Under the pieces are notes generated by a model that worked only from the letters and a program-made list of their open reading frames with translations, ran no database searches and was not told the DNA's origin. This document shows positions 45,062-54,808 of a DNA stretch of 64,000 bases, in pieces. This DNA comes from Sphaerisporangium fuscum (GTDB taxonomy: Bacteria; Actinomycetota; Actinomycetes; Streptosporangiales; Streptosporangiaceae): the NCBI RefSeq assembly GCF_018531465.1, contig NZ_JAHDTF010000010.1, positions 1 through 64,000 on the forward strand, given 5' to 3'. Numbering within the stretch: position 1 is the stretch's first letter; each line of letters begins with the position of its first letter. Position numbers and translations under genes: made by a program.

Positions 45062-45161
45062 CCTCCGAACGGCGGCTTCAGGCCTCCAGGCCCTCGGTGC
45101 GTTCGGCGGGGGCGTTACGCGGAATTCACCGTGCTTGCGAAGAGGGCATACGGTGTTGCGC

Positions 45162-45740
45162 ATGACGCAAGGAGATGGAGAGCTGGACGGCCTCGTGCGC
45201 AGACGCATCCGCGCCCTGCGGGTCGCCCAAGGCTGGTCCCTGGAAGAACTGGCGACCCGCGCCAACCTCAGCCAGTCCTCGTTGAGCCGCATCGAGAACG
45301 GTCAGCGCCGCCTCGCCCTGGACCAGCTCGTCACCCTCGCCCGCGCGCTGGACACCACCCTCGACCAGCTCGTCGAGACCGCCACCGACGACGTCGTCAC
45401 CAGCCCGATGGTCGACGGCGCCCACGGCCTGATGCGCTGGCCCGTGAAGGGTGACCCCGGCATGAGCGTCGTACGCCAGCGCATGACCGAGCCGCCGCCC
45501 GACAATCCCGCCCGCATGCGTGCCCACCCCGGCCGGGAGTGGCTTGTCGTGCTCTCCGGCACCGCGATCCTCATGCTGGGTCACCGGCGCTTCCGTCTGG
45601 AGACCAACCAGGCCGCCGAGTTCCCGACCATGATGCCGCACGCCATCGGCGCCGAAGGCGGACCATGCGAGATTCTGGGCATCTTCGACCGCGACGCCCG
45701 CCGCGGACACCAGCGCGACACTCCTGGCATCGGCGAATGA
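45162..45740 (+). CDS. XRE-family regulator with C-terminal cupin domain
   Basis: A 192-residue regulator. The N-terminal HTH spans residues 12-58 (RRRIRALRVAQGWSLEELATRANLSQSSLSRIENGQRRLALDQLVTLARALD), with recognition helix SQSSLSRIE. The cupin (about 105-180) has the two small-ligand motifs around RAHPGREWLVVLSGTAILMLGHRRFRLE. The ATG at 45162 is preferred since TACGGT ends seven bases earlier, fitting a leaderless transcript; an upstream TTG at 45135 lies before that box. Ligand unknown; such proteins often control small detoxification or transport genes nearby. It is 120 bases upstream of a methyltransferase gene that reads the same way. Confidence 0.88.
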   Translation: MTQGDGELDGLVRRRIRALRVAQGWSLEELATRANLSQSSLSRIENGQRRLALDQLVTLARALDTTLDQLVETATDDVVTSPMVDGAHGLMRWPVKGDPGMSVVRQRMTEPPPDNPARMRAHPGREWLVVLSGTAILMLGHRRFRLETNQAAEFPTMMPHAIGAEGGPCEILGIFDRDARRGHQRDTPGIGE

Positions 45741-45859
45741 CCGCGAGGCGCACCCTCGGTGCCGGTGCGCCTTGCGCGCCGGGCACCGCCACGCGCCGAT
45801 CTCTTGCGTGTTCCGGGAGCCATCGTGCCGTTCGAGCAAACCGGTCTTAGGTTGACGGC

Positions 45860-46714
45860 ATGACCCACGCACACCCGCAGACCCCTCACCACGGCCACCA
45901 CCAGGACGACGCCGGCCAGGCGGAGATCCTCGACCTGGACGCGGAGGTCCTCGCCGAGCACATCGCCGCCATCACCGCATGGCTGCCCCTGAGAACCAGC
46001 CCGCGCCGGATCGTCGACCTGGGCTGCGGCACGGGAGCGGGCACCTTCGCCCTTCTGAACCGTTTCCCCGAGGCTCACGTCATCGCCGTCGACGCCTCGC
46101 CCGGACACCTTCAGCGCCTGCGGCAGAAGCTGCGCGCCCAGGATGCGGACGACCGTGTGCGCACCGTGCAGGCCGACCTCGACGCCGCCCGCTGGCCCGA
46201 CCTCGGCACGCCGGACCTGGTCTGGGCCTCGGCCTCGATGCACCACATGGCCGACCCCGGCCACGCCCTGCGCAACGTCCACGACATGCTCCCGTCCGGC
46301 GGCCTGTTCGCCGTCGTCGAGCTGGCGGGGTTCCCCCGCTTCCTGCCGGAAGGCGCCCCCGAAGACCGGCCCGGCCTGGAAGATCGCTGTCACGCGGCGA
46401 CCGACCGCTTCCACGCCGAACACGTGCCCTACCGCGGCGCCGACTGGGGTCCGATGCTCACCGCCGCCGGGTTCGCCCTCGACGGCGAGCGCACCATCAC
46501 CGTGAACATCGACGGTGCCCGCTCCGAAGCCGTCGGCCACTACGCCCTGGGCGCCCTTCGGCGCATCCGCGGCGCCGCCGCCGAAGCGCTCCCGGGCGAA
46601 GACCTCGCCGCGCTCGACCGGCTGCTCGACACCGGCAGCCCCCACAGCATCCTGCGCCGCGACGACCTCTCGGTACGCACCGAACGCACCGTCTGGGCCG
46701 CGCGCCGCCCCTGA
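45860..46714 (+). CDS. class I SAM-dependent methyltransferase
   Basis: A 284-residue enzyme with a His-rich N-terminus (MTHAHPQTPHHGHHQDD). The SAM-binding motif I is VDLGCGTGAGTFALLNRF, motif II is VIAVDASPGHLQRLRQKL, and motif post-I/III include LVWASASMHHMADPG and LPSGGLFAVVELAG. The HH-rich start could bind metal or simply be a tail. TAGGTT lies eight bases before the ATG, so a leaderless transcript is likely. It is downstream of an XRE-cupin regulator and may be its target. Substrate unknown. Confidence 0.87.
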   Translation: MTHAHPQTPHHGHHQDDAGQAEILDLDAEVLAEHIAAITAWLPLRTSPRRIVDLGCGTGAGTFALLNRFPEAHVIAVDASPGHLQRLRQKLRAQDADDRVRTVQADLDAARWPDLGTPDLVWASASMHHMADPGHALRNVHDMLPSGGLFAVVELAGFPRFLPEGAPEDRPGLEDRCHAATDRFHAEHVPYRGADWGPMLTAAGFALDGERTITVNIDGARSEAVGHYALGALRRIRGAAAEALPGEDLAALDRLLDTGSPHSILRRDDLSVRTERTVWAARRP

Positions 46715-46919
46715 CCCTCGACTCACAGCCAGAACAGCGGAGGCCGCGTCCGGACTCGTCACGGCCGCCACGACGGCGGACACGCGCTTCGGGTCCGGCG
46801 CACCCCTAACTCCCGGAGGGCGAGACTAGGGGTATGTCCGCGCCGGGGCCGATGGTCCATTCTGGGAGGCGATCGGCGGAAGGCACGGCGTGGAGTGCCA
46901 CGGCATCGCGGAGGTCGGC

Positions 46920-47444
46920 ATGGAGGACTACGGCGTCACGGGGGCACGGGTCGACCTGGAGGCCACCGTCGACCTGCCGCCGGAGCGGCTCTGGGACCTG
47001 ATAACGTCCGTGCCGCGGCTGGGGGAGTGGAGCCCGGAGTGCGAGTACGCCGCCTGGCTCGGCGCGCCCGCCCTGCGCGAGGGACAGCGCTTCGAGGCGC
47101 GTAACCGCAGGCAGGACATGGTGTGGTCGGTCACCTGCGTGGTGACGGAGGCCCAGCGGCCGTCCTCGTTCGCCTGGCTGGTCCTCGACGGCCGCGACGA
47201 CCCGGACCGGCCCTCCTCGAGTTGGCGCTACGACCTGCTGCCGGGCGCCTCACCGGAGCAGACGGTCGTCCGTCACAGCTTCGTCCACGGCCCCGGCGGC
47301 AGCGGGCTGCGCGACATGATCGAGAACAACCCCCAGATCGCCTCGTTCATCCTGGAGGTCCGCCTCGAGGAGCTGCGCCGCCACATGTACGAGACCCTCG
47401 CGGCCATGACGGGCACCTCCCCCCAGATAACCCAGCCGGCCTAG
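46920..47444 (+). CDS. SRPBCC / polyketide cyclase family protein
   Basis: A 174-residue START-like domain protein: VDLEATVDLPPERLWDLITSVPRLGEWSPECEYAAW opens the domain and the C-terminal helix FILEVRLEELRRHMYETLAAMTG closes it. These proteins bind hydrophobic ligands in a cavity and include aromatase/cyclases and pathogenesis-related proteins. The ATG at 46920 is preferred because GGAGG lies seven bases upstream, giving a start just before the conserved domain. The ligand is unknown. The SDR gene downstream reads the same way after 140 bases. Confidence 0.8.
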   Translation: MEDYGVTGARVDLEATVDLPPERLWDLITSVPRLGEWSPECEYAAWLGAPALREGQRFEARNRRQDMVWSVTCVVTEAQRPSSFAWLVLDGRDDPDRPSSSWRYDLLPGASPEQTVVRHSFVHGPGGSGLRDMIENNPQIASFILEVRLEELRRHMYETLAAMTGTSPQITQPA

Positions 47445-47584
47445 AAAGTCCCCGCGCGCGGGCCCTTCCTGCGTTCGTGAACCACGTCCGAAACCCTCCA
47501 CAATCGGTGGTCTGATTCCAGCCGGTGGTCGCACGCTCCGTCCGAATACCTTCGTCACCACAAGCGAACGAAGGGAAAGATTCG

Positions 47585-48391
47585 ATGGATCTGCAGCTTT
47601 CCGGCAAGGTCGCCGTCGTCACCGGCGCCTCCAAGGGCATCGGCCTGGCGGTCGTCCGCACACTGCTGGAGGAGGGCGTGCGGGTGGTGGCCGCCTCCCG
47701 TAAGAGCAGCCCCGAGCTGGACGCGCTGGCCGGGCCGAGCCTCCACCACGCGGCCGTCGACCTGATGGACGCGGACGCGCCGGCCCAGGCGGTGGCGCAC
47801 GCCGTCGAGCGGTTCGGCGGCCTGGACATCCTGGTGAACAACGCCGGCGGGCCGCCCCCCGGCGTGAAGCTGCCGCGGTTCGGCTTCCAGACGCCGAGCG
47901 ACGCGGACTGGCGGGAGATGTTCGAGTTCAACCTGTTCTCCGTGGTCCGGGCGATCCGCGCGGCCATCCCCGAGCTGCTCGCCCGCGGCGGTGGCTCGAT
48001 CGTCAACGTCTCCTCGGTCCTCGCCCGGCAGCCCGCGCCGATGAACGTCGACTACAACGCGGCCAAGGCGGGCCTGAACACGCTGACCAAGGCGCTGTCG
48101 GAGGAGTACGGCCCGCAGGGCATCCGGGTGAACACCGTTTCGCCGGGGCCGGTGCGGACGGCGTGGTGGACCGAGGAGGGCGGTGCCGCCGACATCATCG
48201 CCGCCCAGGCCGGCACCGACCGGGACGCCGTGTTGGACACGGTCGCGCCGCAGATGATGAAGCTCGTCACCGGCCGCCTGGTCGACCCGCAGGAGATCGC
48301 CGACATGGTGGCCCTGCTGGCCTCCCCGCGCTCGGCCTCCACCACCGGCGCGGACGTCGCCGTCGACGGGGGCTTCCTCAAGGAGCTCTGA
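47585..48391 (+). CDS. short-chain dehydrogenase/reductase
   Basis: A 268-residue classical SDR. The cofactor motif TGASKGIG is at residues 13-20, NNAG at 85-88, and the catalytic Ser144, Tyr157 and Lys161 lie in NVSSVLARQPAPMNVDYNAAKAG. IRVNTVSPGPVRTAWW is the usual later motif. NADP preference is suggested by the Ala-Ser-Arg-Lys after the second strand. The ATG at 47585 is chosen for AAGGGAAAG before it and for position relative to the SDR start. Substrate unknown. Followed by a hairpin terminator. Confidence 0.92.
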   Translation: MDLQLSGKVAVVTGASKGIGLAVVRTLLEEGVRVVAASRKSSPELDALAGPSLHHAAVDLMDADAPAQAVAHAVERFGGLDILVNNAGGPPPGVKLPRFGFQTPSDADWREMFEFNLFSVVRAIRAAIPELLARGGGSIVNVSSVLARQPAPMNVDYNAAKAGLNTLTKALSEEYGPQGIRVNTVSPGPVRTAWWTEEGGAADIIAAQAGTDRDAVLDTVAPQMMKLVTGRLVDPQEIADMVALLASPRSASTTGADVAVDGGFLKEL

Positions 48392-48424
48392 CTCCGGCTT
48401 CCCTCGAGGGAGCTGTGACCGGCA

Positions 48425-48462
48425 CGGAAGGGGCCTTCTCCGAACGGCGGAGGCCCCTTCCG
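48425..48462 (+). terminator. hairpin terminator after the SDR gene
   Basis: CGGAAGGGGCCT (48425-48436) pairs perfectly with AGGCCCCTTCCG (48451-48462), with a 14-base loop that has further CTCCG/CGGAG pairing. It lies between the SDR gene and the DHA2-type exporter gene. Confidence 0.75.
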
Positions 48463-48556
48463 CGTGCTGTGGCCCCTTTTCACCCTCCTTGACCCAGGCT
48501 CGCGCCGTGCCCGGCCCGGTCGGGTCTCCCGTCGCCCGCCTCTTCCAGGAGCCTTG

Positions 48557-50041
48557 ATGGCCGCCCCCACCTGCCCTCCGCTCGGCTCTCCTCGGTCACC
48601 GGTACCGGTCCGGCGGCCCGCGGTGGCGCTGCTCGCCCTGGCGCCGTTCCTCGCCAACGCCGACGGCGGCATCGTGTCCCTGGCGATCCCGGACATCCAG
48701 CGCGATCTCGCGATGACCCTCGCGACCGCCCAATGGGTCACCAACATCTACGTGCTGGTCGTCGGCGGGTTGCAGGTGCTCGGTGGCAGGCTGGCCGACC
48801 ACCTGGGCGCGCGGCGACTGTTCCTCGTGTCCCTGGCCGGCTTCGCCGCGACGTCCGCCGCCTGCGGTGCGGCGCCCACAGCGGGGTTCCTGATCGCGGC
48901 CCGCGCCACCCAGGCCGTGGCCGCGGCCCTGCTGGTCCCCGCCGCGATGGCGGCCCTGGCCGGCGCGGCGTCCACACCGGCCCAGCGGGCCAGAGCCCTG
49001 GCCACCTGGGTCGGCGTCGGCGGCGCGGGGACTGTTTGCGGAGTCGTCCTCGGCGGCCTGGTGGTGAGCGATCTCGGCTGGCGGGCGGCGTTCTACCTCA
49101 ACCTCCCGCTCGTCGTCGCGGTCTGGCCCGTCGCCTGGCGGAGCCTGTCCCGGCGGACGCGTGCCGGAGGCTCCCTCGCGGAGATCCCCGGCGCTCTGGC
49201 TCTGATCGGCTGCCTGCTGGTCCTCACCCACGCGCTGGTACGCCTTCCGGACAGCGGCTGGGACCTTGTGACCTGGGCCGCCTTCGGCCTGGTCGTCGTC
49301 CAGGGGGCCCTCTTCGCGGCCGTCCAGGCCCGTAGCCCGCACCCGCTCCTCCCTCGCGGCCTGATGCGTGAGCGCGGGCTGATCTCCGGTTGCGCAGGTG
49401 TCTTCCTGGTGGCCGCCGCGACCGGCCCTGTCGTCTTCGGCAGCAGCCTCTATCTCCAGGGGGTCCACGGTCTCGACGCCCGGACCTGCGGGTTCGCGCT
49501 GCTGCCCGCGTTGGGCGGGGTGGTGCTGGCGGGCCGGAGCCACCGGCGCCTCCTGGCCCGCCTCGGACCTCGCGCCGCCTATCACCTCGGCTGTCTCCTG
49601 GTCGGGACGGGACTGGTGCTGCTGTCCGGCATCACCCCGGACGCGAGCTATGTGAGCGGCTTCCTGCCCGGCATGGCGCTGGCAGGGGCCGGGGCGCCGC
49701 TGATCTGGATGACGTGCGAGACCGCCGCGCTGGCCGGGACGTCCCCGGCCACGGCGGGAAGCGCGGCGGGGGTGGTCCAGTCGGCCGGAAACCTCGGCGC
49801 CGCCGTCGGCGTCGTGATCACGGTGGCCCTCTGCGGTGCTCCGCCGGGCGACGGAGCCGGGCTCGCCCAGGGAGTCCCGCACGCCTTCCTCATCGCGGCC
49901 GTCCTCATGGCCGGGGCGACGCTCGTTCCGTTCCCCCGGGTGAGCGGGGAAACGAGGTCGGGATCTGATGGGCGCCTGCGACGAGCTGGTCTCAGTGCGC
50001 GTCGACGACCTGGCCGTTCAGGGCGGTGCCGTCCTTGGTGA
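48557..50041 (+). CDS. MFS transporter, DHA2 (EmrB/QacA-like) family
   Basis: About 494 residues with 14 hydrophobic segments. The motif-A loop is GGRLADHLGARRLF after helix 2, the first helix has the family FLANADGGIVSLAIPDIQRDL, and WVTNIYVLVVGGLQVLGG is the QWVxxAY-like motif of DHA2 pumps. It exports toxic compounds by proton antiport. AGGAG precedes the ATG at 48557; the frame is open further 5' but without signals. The C-terminus runs 50 bases into the convergent ABM gene, giving an odd Arg-rich tail ([21 protein letters not shown]) unlikely to be functional; the last hydrophobic helix is complete before it. Confidence 0.87.
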   Translation: MAAPTCPPLGSPRSPVPVRRPAVALLALAPFLANADGGIVSLAIPDIQRDLAMTLATAQWVTNIYVLVVGGLQVLGGRLADHLGARRLFLVSLAGFAATSAACGAAPTAGFLIAARATQAVAAALLVPAAMAALAGAASTPAQRARALATWVGVGGAGTVCGVVLGGLVVSDLGWRAAFYLNLPLVVAVWPVAWRSLSRRTRAGGSLAEIPGALALIGCLLVLTHALVRLPDSGWDLVTWAAFGLVVVQGALFAAVQARSPHPLLPRGLMRERGLISGCAGVFLVAAATGPVVFGSSLYLQGVHGLDARTCGFALLPALGGVVLAGRSHRRLLARLGPRAAYHLGCLLVGTGLVLLSGITPDASYVSGFLPGMALAGAGAPLIWMTCETAALAGTSPATAGSAAGVVQSAGNLGAAVGVVITVALCGAPPGDGAGLAQGVPHAFLIAAVLMAGATLVPFPRVSGETRSGSDGRLRRAGLSARRRPGRSGRCRPW

Positions 50042-50282
50042 GAGCCATCGTGAGCGGTGCTTCCGGGAAGGTGGGGAGGGCGGCGAGCGCGGCGCCCAGC
50101 TGCTCGGTGGTCTCCCAGTGCCAGGTGTCGGTGTAGGTGCCGTCCTCGAGCCGGATCAGCACGGTGTGGGTGAGCCCGGGGTGTCCCTTCCGGACGGTCG
50201 CGATCAGCGAGCTGCGGCGGGCCAGGAACTCCTCCAGGTCGGCGCCGGCGACGGAGTAGCGGTGCGAGCGGACGACGGACAT
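49992..50282 (-). CDS. antibiotic biosynthesis monooxygenase (ABM)-domain protein
   Basis: A 96-residue ferredoxin-like protein with the ABM outline: MSVVRSHRYSVAGADLEEFLARRSSLIATVRKGHPGLTHTVLIRLEDGTYTDTWHWETTEQLGAAL, including the central His/Trp strand (DTWHWETTEQL). Such proteins act as cofactor-free monooxygenases or as dimeric stress proteins. AGAAGGAGACACCGAC precedes the ATG. It is the second gene of a two-gene operon after an AhpD-like decarboxylase, and its 3' end overlaps the convergent MFS gene. No enzyme substrate is suggested. Confidence 0.75.
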   Translation of the reverse strand: MSVVRSHRYSVAGADLEEFLARRSSLIATVRKGHPGLTHTVLIRLEDGTYTDTWHWETTEQLGAALAALPTFPEAPLTMALTKDGTALNGQVVDAH

Positions 50283-50317
50283 GTCGGTGTCTCCTTCTGT
50301 ACGTGGGGTCGGGGGGT

Positions 50318-50770
50318 TCACCAGCTGCCGGCGACCTGCCGGATCGGGGCGTTCAGGCGGTTGAAGAGGTTGGTGACGGCGGTCATCAGCAGGATCGAGG
50401 CCAGCTGCCGCTCGTCGAAGTGGCCGGCGGCGTTGTTCCAGACCTCGTCGGAGACGCCGCCGGCGTTCTCGGACAGCCGGGTCGAGGCCTCGGCCAGCTC
50501 CAGCGCGGCCCGCTCGGCGTCGGTGTAGTACGGAGCCTCCCGCCAGGCGGCGACCAGGCCGATGCGCTCGTCGCTCTCGCCCAGCTTGCGCAGGCTCTTC
50601 AGGCCGGCGTCGACGCAGAAGCTGCAGCCGTTGATCTGGCTCACCCGCAGGTGGATCATCTCCATGAGCTCCTGGGGGAGACCCTGCGACTGAGCGGCCT
50701 TCATCAGCTCCATGATCGGCTTCATCGCGGTGGGGATGATCGTGGCGGGGTTCTTCATCCGGGCTTCCAT
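50318..50770 (-). CDS. carboxymuconolactone decarboxylase/AhpD-like protein
   Basis: A 150-residue helical protein of the CMD/AhpD family. The active motif CxxC is in INGCSFCVDAGLKSL (residues 47-61), with the following helix (LRKLGESDERIGLVAAW) and the C-terminal TAVTNLFNRLNAPI hydrophobic segment. Members with CxxC are thiol-dependent peroxidase partners or alkylhydroperoxidases. GGAGGAACACG precedes the ATG. Followed by the ABM-domain gene; the pair lies opposite the large SARP-type regulator, which is the obvious candidate controller. Confidence 0.88.
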   Translation of the reverse strand: MEARMKNPATIIPTAMKPIMELMKAAQSQGLPQELMEMIHLRVSQINGCSFCVDAGLKSLRKLGESDERIGLVAAWREAPYYTDAERAALELAEASTRLSENAGGVSDEVWNNAAGHFDERQLASILLMTAVTNLFNRLNAPIRQVAGSW

Positions 50771-50865
50771 CGTGTTCCTCCGTCTCGGTTCGTGTGAGAT
50801 CAGAGTGTCCGCACGGATTGATACATTCGCTATGGGCGCACGATGCGATGGTGATTGGGGGGACG

Positions 50866-53667
50866 ATGCTGCGTTTCACCCTTCTCGGCCCCGTCCAGAT
50901 GGTCGTCGACGGTGTGCCGCTGACGGGCATCGCCCCACGTCACCGGGCTGTGCTGGCCTACCTTCTGCTCAACGCCGGCCGGGTGATCAGCATCGAGCGG
51001 CTGAGCGACGCGATGTGGGGCTACGACCGGCCCGACACCGCCCGATCGCAGATCCATGCCTCGATCACCGCGATCCGCAAGGCGCTGCGGGGCGCGGGAG
51101 CCGTACGGCTCCTCGAGACGCGGGCCGGCGGCTACGTCGCCCGGCCGGAGCCCGGGCAGGTCGACGCGCAGGAGTTCACCGATCTGGTGGCCGCGGGTGA
51201 GCTGCGCCGAGCCCTGGATCTGTGGAGCGGCGAGGCGCTTGAGGACGTGCACGCCCATTACGTCGGCGGCGTCCGGGAGCTCTGGAACGACCGGCGGCTG
51301 TCGGCGTACGAGCGTCTGGTGGAGGGCGAGCTCGCCGCCGGGCGGCACGGCGCCCTGCTCGACGAGCTCGCCGCCCAGGTGAGCGCCAACCCGCTCCGCG
51401 AGAAGCTCAACGGTCACCTCGTCCTGGCCCTGCACCGGGCGGGGCGGCAGGCCGACGCCCTGGCCGCGGCGCGCGCCTACCGTACGGCTCTCGCGGACGA
51501 ACAGGGGCTGGACCCCGGGCACGCCTTCACCGAGCTGGAGCGGGCGGTCCTGACGGACGACCCGGCCCTGCGCCTGCCCGATGCGGCACCGGTGGTGTCC
51601 GCCCCGGCGCCCCGCTCCACCTTGCCCTACGACATTCCCGATTTCTCCGGACGCGCGGCCGAGCTGGAGCGGCTGGTGGACACGCACCAGGGGCCGGCGG
51701 TCGTCACGATCGACGGCATGGCCGGGATCGGCAAGACCACGCTCGCCGTCCACGTGGCCCATCGGCTGGCCGCCCGCTACCCGGACGGCAGGCTCTTCCT
51801 CGACCTGCAAGCCCACACCGCGGGCCGCGAGCCCGTCGACGCCGCCGCCGCGCTGGAGGCGCTCCTCCGTCAGCTCGGGGTGCCCGCGGACCGCATCCCG
51901 GTCACCCCGGCCGAGCGGAGCGCCCTGTGGCGTGCCGAGCTGGCCGAACGCCGCGTGCTCGCCGTACTGGACAACGCCCTGGACGCCGAGCAGGTGCGCC
52001 CCCTGCTGCCGGGGCACTCCGACACCCTGGTCCTGATCACCAGCAGGCGGCGGCTCGTCGACCTGGACGGCGCCCACGCGCTGTCGGTCGACGTGCTGGA
52101 GGAGGAGGACGCCGCCGAGATGTTCGAGCGGATCGTCGGTGAGCGCGCCCGCCACGAGCCGGACGCCGTACGCGAGGTGCTGCGGCTGTGCGGGCGCCTG
52201 CCGCTCGCCATCCGGATCTCGGCAGCCCGCCTCCAGCACCGCCCGCGCTGGAGCGTGTCCTATCTGGCCGGCCGGCTGCGGGACCATCGCCGGCTCCTGG
52301 ACGGGGTGTCGGCGGCCTTCGCCCTCTCCTACGAACAGCTCCATGAGGACGAGCGGCGCATGTTCCGCCTGCTCGGGCTGGTGCCCGGGCGCGACATCGA
52401 CGCCTGCGGCGCGGCCGCGCTCGCGGGCATCCCGGAGGAGGAGGCGGAGGAGCTCCTCGAAGGCCTTCTCGACGCCCACATGCTCCTGCAGTTCGAACCG
52501 GGCCGCTACACCTTCCACGACCTGCTCCGCGAGCACGCCCGTTCGATCGCCGAGGACGACGGCGCGGTGCTGCGGCTGCTCACCTACTACCTGCACCGCT
52601 CCCGGGCGGCGATGGACCGGCTCTACCCCTACAGCGTCGCCCAGCGCGAGGGCATCCCACAGCCGGCCGCCCCGATCGCGCCCATCCGGGACGCCGCGGA
52701 GGCCATCGCCTGGCTCGACGCCGAGCGCTCCAACATCATCGCGACCGCCGTCCACGGGCCCGAGATCTGCCTGGGGATGCTGGCCCTGGCGCTGCGCCCC
52801 TATCTCGACCGGCAGGCGCACCACGACGACGCGCTCACGCTGCACACCCTGGCGCTCCAGCGCAGCCGCAAGCTCGGCGACCGCGAGGTCCAGGCGCGGG
52901 CGCTGACCGACCTGGCGTGGACCTACTGGCGGCTCGGCGAGTACGAGCAGGCCGAGGAGCACGCTCACCAGGCCCTCGAGGCGTGTGAGGAGGCCTACGA
53001 GCGGGCCCGGGCGCTGCTCACGCTGGGCAATGTCGCCGTGCGCCGGCGGCGGGACAGGCAGGCGGAGCAGTACCTCGACCAGGCGCTCGACCTCAGCCGG
53101 ATCGGCGCCGACACCTGGGGCGAGGCCCAGGTGCTCGGCGTCCTCGCGCTCGTCCTCGACCGGGCCGGCCGCCCCGAGGAGGCCCGGCGCCATCTCGACC
53201 TGGCGCTGGCGCTCCACCGCAAGGTCGGCAACCCGGCCGGGGAGGCGGTGGTCCTCGACCACCTCGGCGTCGTCCTCCGGCACCAGGGCGATCTCGCCCA
53301 GGCGCGCACCCGCCACGAGCAGGCCGCGGCGCTCTGCCGCAGGCTCGGCAACACCGCCGACGAGGCGGCCGCGCTCAACGGGCTGGCCGAGGCCGCGGAC
53401 GACCCGGCGCGGGCGGTCGAGGAGCACACCGCCGCGCTCACGCTCGCCGGCCTGACGCGCAACCGGCCGGAGCAGGCGCGTGCTCACGACGGGCTGGCGC
53501 GCGCCCACCTCGCGCTCGGGCGCCCGGAGCAGGCTCGTGAGCACGGGCGGGCCGCTCTCGGTCTCTACGGCGAGCTCGGAGTCCCGGAGGCCGACGAGGT
53601 CCGCGCCTTCCTGGAGCAGGTCGAAGAAAGTGAATTCAGGCCGCAATCTGACCGGATGGGCGTCTAG
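50866..53667 (+). CDS. SARP/AfsR-type regulator with BTAD, NB-ARC and TPR domains
   Basis: A 933-residue transcriptional regulator. Residues 1-90 form an OmpR-like DNA-binding domain ([20 protein letters not shown] and [32 protein letters not shown]), followed by a BTAD region (about 95-245). An NB-ARC/STAND ATPase follows (Walker [28 protein letters not shown]), and the C-terminal half carries TPR-like repeats ([22 protein letters not shown], and several similar). AfsR-like proteins integrate signals and activate secondary metabolism or specific local genes. The ATG at 50866 is preferred over 50794. It is divergent from the CMD/ABM operon and upstream of an epoxide hydrolase on the same strand. 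Confidence 0.9.
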   Translation: MLRFTLLGPVQMVVDGVPLTGIAPRHRAVLAYLLLNAGRVISIERLSDAMWGYDRPDTARSQIHASITAIRKALRGAGAVRLLETRAGGYVARPEPGQVDAQEFTDLVAAGELRRALDLWSGEALEDVHAHYVGGVRELWNDRRLSAYERLVEGELAAGRHGALLDELAAQVSANPLREKLNGHLVLALHRAGRQADALAAARAYRTALADEQGLDPGHAFTELERAVLTDDPALRLPDAAPVVSAPAPRSTLPYDIPDFSGRAAELERLVDTHQGPAVVTIDGMAGIGKTTLAVHVAHRLAARYPDGRLFLDLQAHTAGREPVDAAAALEALLRQLGVPADRIPVTPAERSALWRAELAERRVLAVLDNALDAEQVRPLLPGHSDTLVLITSRRRLVDLDGAHALSVDVLEEEDAAEMFERIVGERARHEPDAVREVLRLCGRLPLAIRISAARLQHRPRWSVSYLAGRLRDHRRLLDGVSAAFALSYEQLHEDERRMFRLLGLVPGRDIDACGAAALAGIPEEEAEELLEGLLDAHMLLQFEPGRYTFHDLLREHARSIAEDDGAVLRLLTYYLHRSRAAMDRLYPYSVAQREGIPQPAAPIAPIRDAAEAIAWLDAERSNIIATAVHGPEICLGMLALALRPYLDRQAHHDDALTLHTLALQRSRKLGDREVQARALTDLAWTYWRLGEYEQAEEHAHQALEACEEAYERARALLTLGNVAVRRRRDRQAEQYLDQALDLSRIGADTWGEAQVLGVLALVLDRAGRPEEARRHLDLALALHRKVGNPAGEAVVLDHLGVVLRHQGDLAQARTRHEQAAALCRRLGNTADEAAALNGLAEAADDPARAVEEHTAALTLAGLTRNRPEQARAHDGLARAHLALGRPEQAREHGRAALGLYGELGVPEADEVRAFLEQVEESEFRPQSDRMGV

Positions 53668-53677
53668 CGTCACCCTC

Positions 53678-54808
53678 ATGGACGACATCCGACCCTTCCG
53701 TGTCGACATCCCGCAGGAGCAGCTCGACGACCTCCGGGACCGGCTCGCCCGCACCCGCTGGCCCGACGAGCCCCCCGGTTCCGGATGGTCGTACGGCGTC
53801 TCGCCCGGACGGGTGAGGGAGCTGGCCGAATACTGGCGGACCGGCTACGACTGGCGGGCGCAGGAGGCCCGGCTGAACGGGTTCCCCCAGTTCACCACGA
53901 CGATCGACGGGCAGAACGTCCACTTCCTGCACGTCCGCTCACCCGAGCCGGACGCGCTGCCGCTGATCGTCACGCACGGCTGGCCCGGCTCGGTGGCGGA
54001 GTTCCTCGAGATCATCGAGCCGCTGACCGACCCGCGCTCCCACGGGGGCGACCCGGCCGACGCCTTCCACGTGGTCGCGCCCTCGCTCCCCGGGTACGCC
54101 TTCTCCGGCCCGACCACCGAGGCCGGCTGGGGTGTCGAGCGCATCGCCCGCGCCTGGGCGGAGCTGATGCGGCGCCTGGGGTACGAGCGGTACGGCGCGC
54201 AGGGCGGCGACTGGGGCGGCAAGATCTCCCCGGAGGTCGGGCGCGCCGACCCCGAGCACGTCGCGGGGGTGCACGTCAACGCCTTCAGCGTCGCCCCGTC
54301 CGGCGACGCGGCGGACCTGGAGGGGCTGACCGAGGCCGAGCAGGCCCGGCTGGCGCTGCTGCGCCGCTGGCACACCGAACGGATGGGGTACGCCTCGATC
54401 CAGGCCACGCGCCCGCAGACCCTGGCGTACGCCCTCGCCGACTCGCCGGTCGGCCAGCTCGCCTGGAACCTCGAATGGTTCGACGACTACGGCGAGAACG
54501 TCGGCGCCGTGAACGCCGACGCCATCCTCACCAACGTGTCGCTGTACTGGCTGACCGGCACGGCGGGCTCGGCGGCGCGCCTGTACCGCGAGGGCGCGTC
54601 CGCGTGGGGGCGCGAGGTGGAGTTCTCCAAGGTCCCGCTCGGGGTGGCGGTCTTCCGCGGCGACTCCACGATCCGCCGCTTCGCCGAGCGCAACCACACG
54701 GTCGTCCACTGGTCGGAGTTCGACGAGGGTGGCCACTTCGCCGCCATGCAGGCACCGGACACCCTCGTCGCCGACGTCAGGACGTTCTTCCGCCGTCTCC
54801 GACCGTGA
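53678..54808 (+). CDS. epoxide hydrolase (alpha/beta hydrolase, EHN domain)
   Basis: A 376-residue enzyme with the N-terminal epoxide hydrolase domain ([28 protein letters not shown]) and the alpha/beta hydrolase core. The nucleophile Asp178 is in GGDWGG, the oxyanion motif is HGWPGS (residues 100-105), and the catalytic His in GGHFAAM near the end. It opens xenobiotic or fatty epoxides to diols. TAGCGT lies seven bases before the ATG, indicating a leaderless transcript separate from the SARP gene that ends ten bases upstream. Its 3' end overlaps the convergent DUF4832 gene by 32 bases. Confidence 0.92.
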   Translation: MDDIRPFRVDIPQEQLDDLRDRLARTRWPDEPPGSGWSYGVSPGRVRELAEYWRTGYDWRAQEARLNGFPQFTTTIDGQNVHFLHVRSPEPDALPLIVTHGWPGSVAEFLEIIEPLTDPRSHGGDPADAFHVVAPSLPGYAFSGPTTEAGWGVERIARAWAELMRRLGYERYGAQGGDWGGKISPEVGRADPEHVAGVHVNAFSVAPSGDAADLEGLTEAEQARLALLRRWHTERMGYASIQATRPQTLAYALADSPVGQLAWNLEWFDDYGENVGAVNADAILTNVSLYWLTGTAGSAARLYREGASAWGREVEFSKVPLGVAVFRGDSTIRRFAERNHTVVHWSEFDEGGHFAAMQAPDTLVADVRTFFRRLRP

